The notes under the pieces: generated by a model
Told to the model about the DNA's origin: nothing
The model's database searches: none
Seen by the model: the letters and a program-made list of their open reading frames with translations, nothing else
Assembly: GCA_964006375.1 (NCBI GenBank)
Contig: OZ023264.1
Span: 12,472,225-12,536,224, forward strand
Length of the DNA stretch: 64,000 bases
Reading direction: 5' to 3'
Origin: Tillus elongatus
Taxonomy: Eukaryota > Arthropoda > Insecta > Coleoptera > Cleridae
Part shown: positions 53,005-64,000 of the stretch, one piece after another
Numbering within the stretch: position 1 is the first letter of the stretch
How the letters are laid out: the number at the start of each line of letters is the position of its first letter
Program-made: the position numbers and the translations under genes

Positions 53005-54258
53005 ATATTATATTACTAAAATTTCTTGAAAAACACAATCTAATCCACCACAGGCAGTATGGATTCCGTCAGCGCAGATCAACTGCCGACCTCTTTTCCT
53101 TTGCCACCTATTCTTGGAACAAGTCTATGGAACTACACGGTGAATCCCAGATTGTCACTCTAGACATATCCAAAGCATTCGACCAGGTCTGGCACGCAGC
53201 GCTGCTTAATATGGCCTACCACCAAAACTCTGTACCTGGACAGCAAACTTCCTCTCCAACCGAAGCATTTCTGTTGTTGTGGATAGCCATTCCTCTAAAC
53301 TATATCCAATTAATGCAGGAGTTCCTCAAGGTTCAGCTTTAGCCCCTACTTTGTTTCTTCTCCACATCAATGACATCCTCTCTAGCACATCCAACCCAGT
53401 TCAGAGTTACGCGGACGACAGCACCCTCCACTCAAATATACAATATTCTAAGCCTGTCTCTTTGGCCCAACTAGATGAGGATCGCAGACGCATGGAGGGT
53501 TTTGTCTCCGTAGATCTCCAAAAAATATTAGACTGGGAAAGTGTAAATCTTGTGCAATTCAACCCCACTAAATCTCAGTCATGTTTTCTTTCCCATAAAA
53601 GATACACCAGCCCTAGAACCATCACAATGAACATTCAAGTTATTCAAAGTACTGAGTCCTTTTCACTTGTTGGCATTTCTGTGGATCGAAATCTCAATTG
53701 GCACCAACATGTCACATCAATTGCAGAAGCGGCTGCCAAGAAATTAGGTTTCCTCTTCCGGGCTCGCAAATCCTTTTCACCAGCTAATCTCTATACCTTA
53801 TACACTCGCTATCCTGGACTCCCGTCAGAAGAAAGCTATACGTCTCATTGGTGACCCTACCCTCACCCAAAGGCTGCCATCCCTTACCCACCGACGTGCC
53901 GTTGGTGACCTCTCTCTCTTTTATAGATATCTGCATGGGCAGTGCTCAGAGGAGCTTTCTTCCATAGTTCCTCCACCTGCTGCCCCCAACAGATCTACCA
54001 GGGGAACAGAGCGACTCCACCCTTTTACTGTCCAGGTCACTAGACATAAAACATCTTGTTATGCCCGCTCTTTTGTCTCGAGGACTTCCAAGTTGTGGAA
54101 TTCCTTGCCGGCGCATGTTTTTCCTTCTCCTCCGAACCCCCAAACCTTCAAGTCCAGAATTAACAAGTTGCCCCTTTCCTCCTTGTCGACACCCACGGTA
54201 CGATAGTATTTAAGCTGTAAGCCCTCGTGGTGTGTTGTTGAAATAAAATAAAAAGTAT
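53005..54258 (+). pseudogene. CR1/Jockey-group LINE, copy 2, RT to 3' end
   Basis: 5'-truncated at the RT fingers (LLKFLEKHNLIHHRQYGFR). It has IVTLDISKAFDQVWH, then a deletion that removes the KLPAYGL region. The frame shifts near 53280 to VPQGSALAPTLF and YADDSTLH (53408 on). It is open for 191 codons through FSLVGISVDRNLNWHQH until a small deletion near 53805. It ends in an AAATAAAATAAAA tail. By eye it is very similar to copy 1, with fewer stops in its 3' half. Confidence 0.9.
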
Positions 54259-54850
54259 GAGACTCGCTCAAAATTAGGAACGACATTTGGTAGAATATTA
54301 TCGGAACACAAGCAACGGAAAAATTAATTGAACCTTTGAGACTTCGAAAAAATATTATAAAGCAACTGCGGGATGGTAAAAGAAATGTAAAATATTGAAA
54401 TGAACACATCCCATAAAAATTCATTGAGTGTATAGTGTATACAAAGATTCCAAAGCAGAAAGCTAGCTGCATCGGACTAGTAGAAAATTAGAGGCGTGTG
54501 AAAAACCCACAAAGTACAAATCATCGTTAAATGAAATCAATCATAAAGAGTATTCACGGCTAATTTTTCAATAATGTATGCCGTATTCTGAAAGAGCACA
54601 GCTAATTGCAACAACAATGCCGACTAATAATAATGTACCTACACAATACCCTTCATAAAATCTGTATGTATATAGTATAATATGTGTGTATGTATATAAT
54701 TAAGTATTATTTGGACTGGTCATAGAAGGCTGTGATCTGTAGTTCCGTTGCTTTATGCTCATCGGAAGCGGATCCAGACTGCAGACTACAGACCGACCTA
54801 TTAACAACATCGAGTACTGTTTGATGTCCATTCGTTTATATATAATAGTG
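54259..54850. other. no recognised feature
   Basis: Non-repetitive within this window, with no recognisable frames. Confidence 0.4.
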
Positions 54851-54978
54851 AGTTTTTATTTTAAAAAAAATCACTAATAGAGAGGTATCGATGGTGAGAC
54901 TTTGCAAAATATTTTTCAAATAAGCGCGAATTAGGACCCCTAGAACCCACATCCGGGGTCAGTTTAAATTTTTATATG

Positions 54979-55052
<74 letters not shown>

Positions 55053-55400
55053 CCGTCTGATAACTCAAAAAATAATTAACCGATTTAAATGAAACTCGGC
55101 AAGTGCCTTTCTGTTATTAATGGCTTGGATGAGTTCGTTAGCCAGAAAAATCTGACGGTGTTTTCCGGAAAAATTTTGAATTTTCATTCAAAAAAAATTT
55201 TTTCTCCGAAAATAACAAAGCTGTTTTAATGAAATTTACTACATATGTTGCCTTTGAAAAGTCCTTACTACATACCAAAATTCAACTTTCTAAGTTTATA
55301 GAAAATTGAGTTATTCACATTTTAAATTTATTTCAATTTTCTCCGAAAATTACAAAGTTATTTTAATGAAATTGGGTGGATATCTTGTTTATATTTGGTT
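54851..55400 (+). repeat. TAM element, subfamily 2
   Basis: A palindromic tip (GTGAGTTTTTATTTTAAAAA), ATAGAGAGGTATCGATGGTG, the CATCCGGGGTCAGTTTAAAT block, (TA)n at about 54979-55048, then body (GATGAGTTCGTTAGCCAG) to about 55400. Confidence 0.8.
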
Positions 55401-55667
55401 ACCTGCCACTTTAACCCTTAAAAGCTTTATCTATGTCTAAAATCCTTTACATGTACTATTATAAGATTTCTCGCATTGTAAACTGACGTGCAAACTGCGA
55501 CACATTACATAGAGCAACACTTATAAGAAGTAACACAATGGTTTTATATGTTGTGTATTGTGTGTTGCCTAAGATATCATACTTAGTTCAGCAGGTCCCG
55601 TTCCAACACCATAGGATTAAAAATGCATTGCCAAAAAAAATGCTTATCCTTTAACCAAAATATAAGT
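55401..55667. other. no recognised feature
   Basis: A short interval between two subfamily 2 TAM copies, nothing recognised. Confidence 0.35.
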
Positions 55668-56287
<620 letters not shown>

Positions 56288-56342
56288 TCATTCAATTCTG
56301 TTTGAATAATTTATGATACCTCAGACGTAACCACATCTCACT

Positions 56343-56900
56343 TTCGAATTAGTTAGTTAACCTGGTACTTGCGATTTGAAATGTTGTTTTTGCCATTTGC
56401 GAAGAAACCAATTTATTTAATAGTTTTTTCCTTAGGGCTCGTCCGCGTCTTTGCCGCCCCGATAGCACCGCAGCCTTTGGCTTATTGTGCATGCACTTTG
56501 TCTTTTCTACTCCACCCATTCCAAAATCACTGTACCTTGAACTAGTCTGCACAGCAATTGGTAGGGTGGAGTTTTATATTGCTCTGTCTCCGGTCTAGGC
56601 TGTCCGTAGATCAGTTGTCTTTAGCGGTCCAGAGGTTTACACTCGCACAAGATGTGGTGGGCTTATTCCTCTTCCTCGTCGCAGAGTCTGCATGCCAGAT
56701 CCCACTCGAACCGCCCCATTTTATGCAGCTGATCCTTGACGGTCATGTGTCCCATCATGAGTCCTGTTATGTTTCTGAGCTGTCCTCTGCTAAGATTTAG
56801 CAGCTCCATAGCTCTCTTTGAAATGGGTTCCTCAATTACTGACTTCCCGTGTCTGAGCCCTGGGCAGTTTGCCCAGTACACCTTATGTTATTTAATAGTT
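56343..56900 (-). pseudogene. LINE (RNase-H type) extreme C-terminal fragment
   Basis: Minus strand: SRGQLRNITGLMMGHMTVKD followed by RFEWDLACRLCDEEEE, then a stop where the histidine-containing continuation of the zinc-binding motif (ILCECKPLDR) begins. ILEWVE comes further on. This is the C-terminal CxxC..H..C region found after RNase H in I/Jockey-group elements. It is a different lineage from the fragment at 22860-24610. Confidence 0.7.
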
Positions 56901-57069
56901 AGTGGAATAACATCAATTTTGAATAAGCATTTGATACAAACCTAAATAGAGCTAAAGCATTTAATAAATCTTAAATATAGAAGACCATTAATTTGGTAAA
57001 AACAACACTCATCATGAACACGATTCTTTTCATTTCGTTGTGGTGCAGTCAAGTAAGGCGAAAAAAGGG

Positions 57070-58925
57070 CCGAGCCTCAGAATGAAAGGTAATGCCACAC
57101 CTTGTCGAATGCTTTGGATATGTCTAGAGCGACAATTTGGGATTCACCGTGTAGTTCCATAGACTTGTTCCAAGAATGGGTAACTTTAGAGACGACTGAA
57201 AGGAGAGAAATAGGCCTGTAGTTGCTGGGAAGCGCTTTGGATCCTTTCTTGGGGACCGGTTGTACTCGAGCAGTTTTCCAGTTACTATGGAATATGCATC
57301 CATTGTAAGATGTCTAAAACAGGCGAATCAGGACAAGAGCAAGTTCTGGTGCGCATTTTAGAGAACAATTGCTGGGATCTCGTCAAGGCCAGAGGCTTTC
57401 CTGGTATTACAAGAAGAGAGCATCTTTCGTACCTTTTTAGTTTTGAAAATGATATCCGTCATTTTATGCGCGACATTGGGGACTGTTGGTGGTTGAACAT
57501 TTGGAGGTGAATTGAAAGTAGAATTGCCGGCGAACGAGACAAAAAGTTCAGCCTTGCCAAGGGTGGGAACGTGCTATTGCTGCCGTTGGAGCTTGAGAGG
57601 ACTTTGTTTTTGGTGTTGTTATTAAACGATTTTTTGCCTCAGAAAAAATGCGGACATAGCGGTTTCTTGCGTCGTTAAATGCTTGACGGTTTCCTTGACT
57701 GGGATTGTGTAGAAGAGTTTTGTGAATTTTGACCTTTTCAAGTCTGTCCTTGTCACAGGATTTGGAGAACCAGTGCTCTTGAGTGGCTGAATAGGTTTTC
57801 TGTGAACGTGGAATTAATAATTCCATGCCAACTTGAATGATTTCGGTGACGTTTTGTGAGATATCAGAGGGGTCAGGATGAGAGAAGCAGACAGACGACC
57901 ATGGAAATGAGGAAAAGTAATCCCGCATTTCGTTCCAGTTCGCGGAGTTGTAGTGCCAAACGATACGTGAGTGTGATGACTGTGTGACCTCTGGTTGCAT
58001 TGCGCAGGAAGCAGTGACCATGCCGTGGTTTGAGCGACCAAGGGGAGCGGTGACTGATGTCTTATAGCATTCAGGTTTTGTAGTAAGAAGGAGATCCAAG
58101 GGATTTGAGCTGTGTGTTGGGATACGAGGAAAGTAAGTAGGTTGCTGAACCATATTGGCTAAAGAATTGCTGACTGCAAAGGCCTCCGCTGCTCTTCCTT
58201 GTAGATCGGTTTTGGAAGATCCTAGCCATTCCTTATTATGGACATTGAAGTCATCAAGAATAGTGACCTCGGAGGAAGGATATTCAGAAATCAGCTGGTT
58301 GTTTTTTTTTTCAGAAAGGTAGTCGAAAAGCTGGACAATATTGTTGTCAGAGGGTGACCGGTAAATGCAACAGATGAGTTTAGTTGCAGCCCTGAGAGAG
58401 AGTTTCATCCAAAGTATGCCTTTTCTTCCAGCTTCCAAATTGGAGAGTCTGGTGCAGGGTAGATTGCTACGGACGTATGCGCACACGCCTCCATGCAATC
58501 TAAAGGAAGGAAGGAGCTCATACCCCGGGAAATTAAGGTGATTAGTGTCTGTTTATGCACTGATTTGGGTTTCGGTGAGGAAGAGGAGTTGGGGCCTATT
58601 AGCCTGGAGGAAATGGTGGACGGAGTTCCGGTTAGAATTTAGGCCACTTATATTCGAGAAAGATATGTTAAATCTTGATGCCGGCGCCCCCTGCACGCCC
58701 CTCTCCCGGAGATCCGAAGGGAGGGGTATTCTATCTCCGGAATCTTTTGTACGTCATTTTTGTTTATAAGGGAACCCGACTCATACACCAGACCCGGAAA
58801 CGTCCGTTGGGACTTCACCGGCCGCCCTTTGATGTAAGGGATGGTACCTGCTCGGGCGTGAAAAAAATCCTTTACTATCACGTAAAGGAAAAGTCCACTA
58901 CCATTCACAAAAAATGCATAAAAAA
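57070..58925 (-). pseudogene. CR1/Jockey-group LINE, copy 3, 5' half of ORF2
   Basis: Minus strand. The AP endonuclease part is open for 316 codons from 58498: GGVCAYVRSNLPC, ICCIYRSPSDNN, VTILDDFNVHNKEW, THSSNPLDLLLTTKP and GRSNHGMVTA, where the SDH of the family is SNH. Upstream sequence to about 58925 covers the ORF2 start region but is frameshifted. Downstream, after a deletion at the linker, RT finger motifs (PSNYRPISLLS-like, ALDISKAFD) reach 57080 and the copy is truncated. Confidence 0.85.
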
Positions 58926-59178
58926 ATTTGCTAAATAACCCACAGGATAAAGATAAAACCACAGAAGTGCCGGGAATCTATGAAATAGGTTATAATGATT
59001 GTGAACTTAAATATGTTGAGCAAACTAAAATAACTATTGAAAGTAGACTTAAATTACATTTAGCGCCACTGATATATGCCACTATTGATGAACCATGTAT
59101 TGCTCAGCATATTTGGGATAATAATCATCATGTAGATAAAGAAAATTTCACGTTAATCAACGTCAGCTCGAAACTTAC

Positions 59179-59257
<79 letters not shown>

Positions 59258-59338
59258 GTTAGAAATTTGTACAAAAATGTTTCGATGAATAGAGTAGGTC
59301 CAGTTCGATGTAGTCCATTATTCGAACTGTTATCTTAA
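58926..59338 (+). pseudogene. Penelope-like GIY-YIG endonuclease remnant
   Basis: A plus-strand frame includes VPGIYEIGYNDCELKYVEQ and SRLKLHLAPLIYA, the layout of the GIY-YIG domain of Penelope-like elements (GVYKLxC..YIGQT in the copy at 41820). YIG has become YVE and the cysteines are not conserved. CIAQHIWDNNHHVDKENFT matches the following region. A (TA)n tract (59180-59254) interrupts the C-terminus. A ribozyme-like motif 210 bp further on suggests this is the 3' part of one element. Confidence 0.75.
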
Positions 59339-59540
59339 TAACCAGCTTGTCCTTCTTAGAAGGAATATTTGATAACGACACACACTATAACAATGGCAGT
59401 AATGCAGTTTTAATTACAGTGAATATAGGCTCAACAGTGGTGGTCTGTCTGTATACCTTCTTAGAGGACGCTGTTCGCAACTTCCTGGCAACCAACATAT
59501 AAATAGTAGTTCTAGTAGTCTGTATTCACTTAGTTTATTC

Positions 59541-59590
59541 ATCCCTCTGATGACGCTAACTTTGTTAGCGAAACGATCGTCAGGTCTAAA
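59541..59590 (+). ncRNA. Hammerhead-ribozyme-like core (PLE type), best copy
   Basis: CTGATGA at 59547-59553, one extra C, a perfect 6-bp stem II (GCTAAC-TTT-GTTAGC), GAAAC (59570-59574), the minimal stem III loop ACGATCGT and the canonical GUC cleavage triplet ending at 59581. CCT before and AGG after the core can pair as stem I. The location downstream of a GIY-YIG remnant fits the ends of Penelope-like elements. Confidence 0.65.
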
Positions 59591-59639
59591 AACTGTATTG
59601 TGATCAATTGGGTGCTCCAAATTGTACGTATCAGTGCCC

Positions 59640-60185
59640 ATCACAGGTTCCAATCTTTACTAATTCAAGTAGAGACTGTGCAAACGGACCTTAACATCTA
59701 AAGATTGGAACAAAAAAGTAAGAAACTTACCAAACTAAAGTCCTTCGCGTTTCCATATTTACTTACATATCTAAAAACTAAAACCTGTATTATCACCACC
59801 TTAATTTAAACACATACACTTCACTTAATTGTCATAAATATTTTTCCAAAACATAGAGGGAGGATACTTTTATGAATAGATTCATAAAGGTTTAATGAAA
59901 GTTTGTATCGCGGAACGGTTTACAGTAACAAAAAACATTTATAAGAGCACATGTTAGCTACCGTTCTTCAACTAACACCTGATACTAGGACTGATAGTGA
60001 TAGCGATACTGATAGCAAATGACGACACTAACACGCAAGCTTATCATAATATCAACCCCTCTCCCAAAGGCACGTGTTATTACACTACGCTTTTCTTTAG
60101 TACCTAGTCCTTCCTTTGTCTTCGTTCCTTATTTCCTCCCAATATAAGCTTTAATCATAAACTGTTTAAGAATGCATTTTTAGTC
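59640..60185. other. no recognised feature
   Basis: No domain-bearing frame. TGATAGTGATAGCGATACTGA near 59993 is a short degenerate repeat. Confidence 0.4.
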
Positions 60186-60600
<415 letters not shown>

Positions 60601-60604
60601 TAGG

Positions 60605-62700
60605 TTTAGGAGTGACCATCCACGACAACAGAAATGCTCCGGTACAGAGTTTTGGTGTTAGACCATAGGCCGGAAGTTTATTAAGCAGCGTTGCGTTCCC
60701 AACTTGGTCGAATGCTTTGGATATATCTAGAGCGACAATCTGGGATTCACCATGTAGTTCCATAGACTTGTTTCAAGAATGGGTGACAAAGGAAAAGAGG
60801 GCGGCAGTTGATCTGCGCTGACGGAATCCATACTGCCTGTCGTGGATTAGACTGTGTTTCTCAAGAAATTTTAGTAATTCGGTGTTTATATACTTTTCCA
60901 TCACTTTATAGAAGACTGAAAGGAGAGGAATAGGCCTGTAATTGCTAGGAAGCGCTTTGAAGCCTTTCTTGGGGACGGGTTGTACACGAGCAGTTTTCCA
61001 GTTACTAGGGAATATGCCTCTATTGTAAGATGTCTGAAATCGACGAGTCAGGACAGGAGCAAGTTCAGGTGCGCATTTTTTTTTAGAACAATTGCTGGGA
61101 TCTCGTCAAGGCCAGAGGCTTTCCTGGTATTAAGAGAAAAGGGCATCTCTCGTACCTTTTTAGTTTTGAAAATGATATCCGTCATTTTATGCGCGACATT
61201 TGGGACTGTTGGTGGTTGAACATTTGGAGCTGGGTTGAGAGTAGAATTGCCATCGAACAACGAGGCAAAAAGTTTAGGCTTGCCCAGGGCGGTAGAAAAC
61301 ATTTCAACCCCTTAAACAAGTAGTGGGAACGTGCTCTCGCAGAAATTATTCCCAATGGATTTAGCAAGAGTCCAGAAGGGTTTGCTGCCGTTGGAGCTTG
61401 AGAGGACTTTGTTTTTGATGTGGTTATTAAAGGAGCTTTTTTTGCCTCAGAAGGAATGTGGACATAGCGGTTTCTTACGTCGTTAAATGCTTGACGGTTT
61501 TCTTGACTGGGATTGTGTAGAAGCGTTTTGTGAGCTTTGACCTTTTCAAGTTTGGCCTTGTCACAGGATTTAGAGAACCAGGGCTTTTGAGTGACTGAAG
61601 AGGTTTTCTGTGTACGAAGAATAAATATTTCCATGGATCCATCCATCCAATTGGATGATTTCGGTGACGTTTTTTGAGATATCACAGGGGTCATGATGAG
61701 AGCAGCAAACAGACGCCCATGGAAATGAAGAAAAGTAATCCCGCATTTCGTCCCAGTTCGCAGAGTTATATGCCAAACCATACGTGAGTGTGATGACTGT
61801 GTGACCTCGGGTTGTATTGCGCAGGAAGTAGTGAGCATGCTGTGGTCTGAGCGACCAAGTGACTGATGTCGTATAGCATTCAGGTTTTGTAGTAAGAAGG
61901 AGATCCAAGGGATTTGAGCTGTGTGTTGGGATACGAAGAAAGTAAGTAGGTTGCTGAACCATATTGGCTAAAGAATTGCTGACTGCAAAGGCCTCCGCTG
62001 CTCTCCCTTGTGGATCGGTTTTTGAAGATCCTAGCCATTCCTTATTATGGACATTGAAGTCACCATGAATAGTGACCTCGGGGGAAGGATATTCAGAAAT
62101 CAGATGGTCGGTTTATTCAGAAAGGTAGTCGAAGAGCTGGACAAAGTTGTTGTCAGAAGGTGACCGGTAAATGCAACAGATGAATTTAGTTGTAGCCCTG
62201 AGAAATAGTTTGATCCAAAGTATGTATTTTCTTCCAGCTTCTAAATTGAGAAGTCTGGTTCAGTTTAGATTGCTACGGACGTATGCGCACACGCCTTCAT
62301 GCAATTTAAAGAAAGTAGGGAGCTCATACCCCGGGAAATTAAGGTGATTAGTGGCTGTTTTGGCACTGATTTGGGTTTCGGTGAGGAAGATGAGTTGGGG
62401 CCTATTAACCTGCAGGAAATGGTGGACGGAGTTCAGGTTAGAATTTAGGCCACATATATTCGAGAAGGATATGTTAAATCTTGATTCCGGCACCCCCTGT
62501 ACACCCCTCTCCCGGAGATCTGATTGGAGCGGTTTTTTATCTCCGGAATCTTTTGCACAAGAAGGAGCCATCATCATTTTTGTTTATAAGGGACACCGAC
62601 TCGTACACCAGAACCGGAAACGTCCGTTGGGACTTCACCTTGATGTATGGGATGGTACCTCCTTGGGCGTGAAAAAAATCGTTTACTATCACTTAAAGGA
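60605..62700 (-). pseudogene. CR1/Jockey-group LINE, copy 4, ORF2 start through RT
   Basis: Minus strand. It has the clearest ORF2 start of the family at 62577: MMMAPSCAKDSGDKKPLQ, then FNISFSNICGLNSNLNSVHH, LIFLTETQISAKT and LHEGVCAYVRSNLN (endonuclease N-terminus with catalytic Asn and Glu motifs). Frameshifts follow. The linker is readable at 61962-61182, the RT start (KARGMPFSLNTRKASGLDEIP-like) near 61200, and ALDISKAFDQVGN at 60740. It is 3'-truncated in the RT domain at about 60605. Confidence 0.85.
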
Positions 62701-62730
62701 AAAGCATATAAGAAATTTAGAATTATTCAT

Positions 62731-62830
62731 CCTCTGGTAACGCAAACTTGGTTAGTGAAACGATCGTCAAATTTTTCTAAATGTGTTGTGGTGATTTGAG
62801 TCCTCCAAATATGCTTATAAGGAATCTTAA
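62731..62830 (+). ncRNA. Degenerate PLE-type hammerhead and flanking end sequence
   Basis: CTGGTAA (62734-62740) stands where CUGAUGA is expected. A weak stem II, GTGAAACGATCGTCAAA and the shared 3' flank TGTGTTGTGGTGATTTGAGT (also at 31541 and, diverged, at 59600) follow. The core changes should abolish cleavage. Confidence 0.5.
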
Positions 62831-63469
62831 AACGTAAATTTAAATTTATTAATAAATCTAGATTAGATTATTAATAAAGCTCTCCATAACCAAGCGATTC
62901 GCTTCACTATTCTGGTTTAAGCGCCAATTTTACCCGACTAAACACATCCATTACTTTTTTTCACAGCGTGCAAATGTAACCACTATTGAAAAACCAGCTG
63001 CCCAAGAACAATTTTGTGTAGCACCTGACGCTATTTACAAGTGACGCAGTAATAATTCTTAACAAAAACACCCTCTCTTATCAACATTACATGCGAAACC
63101 ACCTAACTCGAATTGACACGTGTTAGACTATACACCGTTTTCTTCTAAATCTTATCAAACTGCGATTAGACCTGCGTTAATGAATTGCACCAGATGCAGA
63201 TTCGCACTTTCAGGAGATGATGCAAGGGATAAGAAGATATTTATCTCTAATTAGTGCTCACATCAGAATTTAATTTGTCTGAGTGGCCAGTGGTGACGAC
63301 GGCGGTTCATTAATTTAGCAGACACAGCTGAGACCCGTCAGCAGATTCACTCAATCTTTTCAGTCTCGGACTTTTTTATGGGTAAGCATTATTTACAGAC
63401 AAGAAATAAAGATAAACAGAACTAGGGTTGTTTACTTATGATGCAAATGTTTGTTAATGCGAGTGTTCC

Positions 63470-63471
<2 letters not shown>
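62831..63471. other. no recognised feature
   Basis: Less AT-rich than most of the window. No recognisable frame, RNA gene or family repeat. Confidence 0.4.

Positions 63472-63557
<86 letters not shown>
63472..63557. repeat. (TA)n microsatellite
   Basis: Pure TA repeat next to the truncated end of the last LINE copy. Confidence 0.95.
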
Positions 63558-63565
<8 letters not shown>

Positions 63566-63569
63566 ATAA

Positions 63570-64000
63570 TACTTTATTGGTTCAAATCGCCCCAGTATGG
63601 AAACCTTTGGGTGAGGGTAGGGTCACCGATGAGACGTATAGCTCTATTCTGAATGGTCTCCAGGGTAGCGAGTATAGAAGCGGCAGCGGCACCCCAGATG
63701 TGGGAGCAGTATTCGAGGTTTGGCCTTATTTGTGAAGTATATAAGGTATAGAGATTAGCTGGTGAAAAGTATTTGCGAGCCCGGAAGAAGAAACCTAAAT
63801 TCTTAGCAGCCGCTTCTGCAATTGATGTGACATGTTGGTGTCAATTGAGATTTCGATCCACAGAAATGCCAATAAGTGAAAAGGACTCATTACTTTGAAT
63901 AACTTGGTTGTTCATTGTGATGGGTCTAGGGCTGGTGTATCTCTTATGAGATAGAAAGCAAGATTGAGATTTGGTGGAGTTGAATTGTACAAGATTTTTA
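63570..64000 (-). pseudogene. CR1/Jockey-group LINE, copy 5, thumb region, runs off the window
   Basis: The minus strand matches copy 1 at 45700-46080: the segments for KSQSC, NQVIQSNESFSLIGISVDRN, AKNLGFFFRARKYFSPANLY and ILATLETIQNRAIRLIGD. It is 3'-truncated at about 63570. The remainder upstream (RT, endonuclease) would lie beyond 64000. Confidence 0.85.

Noticed and set aside
57310..57510. Plus-strand 66-codon frame and similar frames opposite the LINE copies (23769, 24180, 61048, 62351)
   Set aside because: They are antisense shadows of LINE coding sequence on the opposite strand.

Overview
This window looks like repeat-dominated chromosomal DNA from an arthropod, most likely an insect. 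The order is not decidable from sequence alone. It is strongly AT-rich, has no bacterial-style gene packing, and carries almost only transposable elements, most of them decayed. I found at most one candidate exon of a host gene (29297-29483, minus strand).

The most abundant repeat is an element I call TAM (TA-microsatellite-cored). Full copies are about 1.2-1.4 kb. One end is a roughly 30-bp palindrome built on TTAGTGAATTTT, followed by a conserved block and a long (TA)n tract. A conserved body follows, and the other end is a unit of about 310 bp bounded by inverted copies of GGACGCAGCAAGTGCGTTAT. Copies occur from 1 to 60600 and account for most of the (TA)n tracts. A second subfamily (49957-56287) has a different terminal block.

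IS630-Tc1-mariner elements with DD41D spacing have inserted into those (TA)n tracts. Four decayed copies of family B lie at 178-1239, 5300-7145, 12223-14105 and 38147-40077. One apparently intact family C element lies at 19734-22646; its 357-residue transposase is at 20499-21572 and its ~953-bp terminal inverted repeats run into the coding region. One nearly intact family D element lies at 31986-34035. A family C N-terminal relic lies at 50670-51040. A hAT transposase C-terminus lies at 11607-11960.

Retroelements: five copies of one CR1/Jockey-group LINE (43800-46455, 53005-54258, 57070-58925, 60605-62700, 63570-64000), an R2-like LINE tail (10187-11570), two RNase-H-type LINE tails (22860-24610, 56343-56900), two further LINE tails (7890-8333, 48028-48835), and Penelope-like element (PLE) pieces with GIY-YIG or RT motifs (41460-42790, 48915-49140, 58926-59338).

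The most interesting layer is self-cleaving RNA. Hammerhead-ribozyme-like cores occur in two sets. One set has the ACGATCGT stem III (31490, 31697 minus, 59547, 62734) and sits beside a GIY-YIG remnant at 59 kb. The other is a small repeat family of about 260-311 bp (23404-23664, 46733-47206, 49186-49445) that looks like an animal retrozyme: one copy has a 12-bp target-site duplication inside an RNase H domain, and another keeps a complete unit between two directly repeated cleavage sites. A 5.2-kb palindrome (30184-35354) with ~1.2-kb arms, each carrying a tRNA-like SINE head, encloses several of these elements. The gene-scale story is layered transposition: TAM elements supply TA targets, DD41D transposons nest in them, and PLE machinery probably mobilised the ribozyme repeats.
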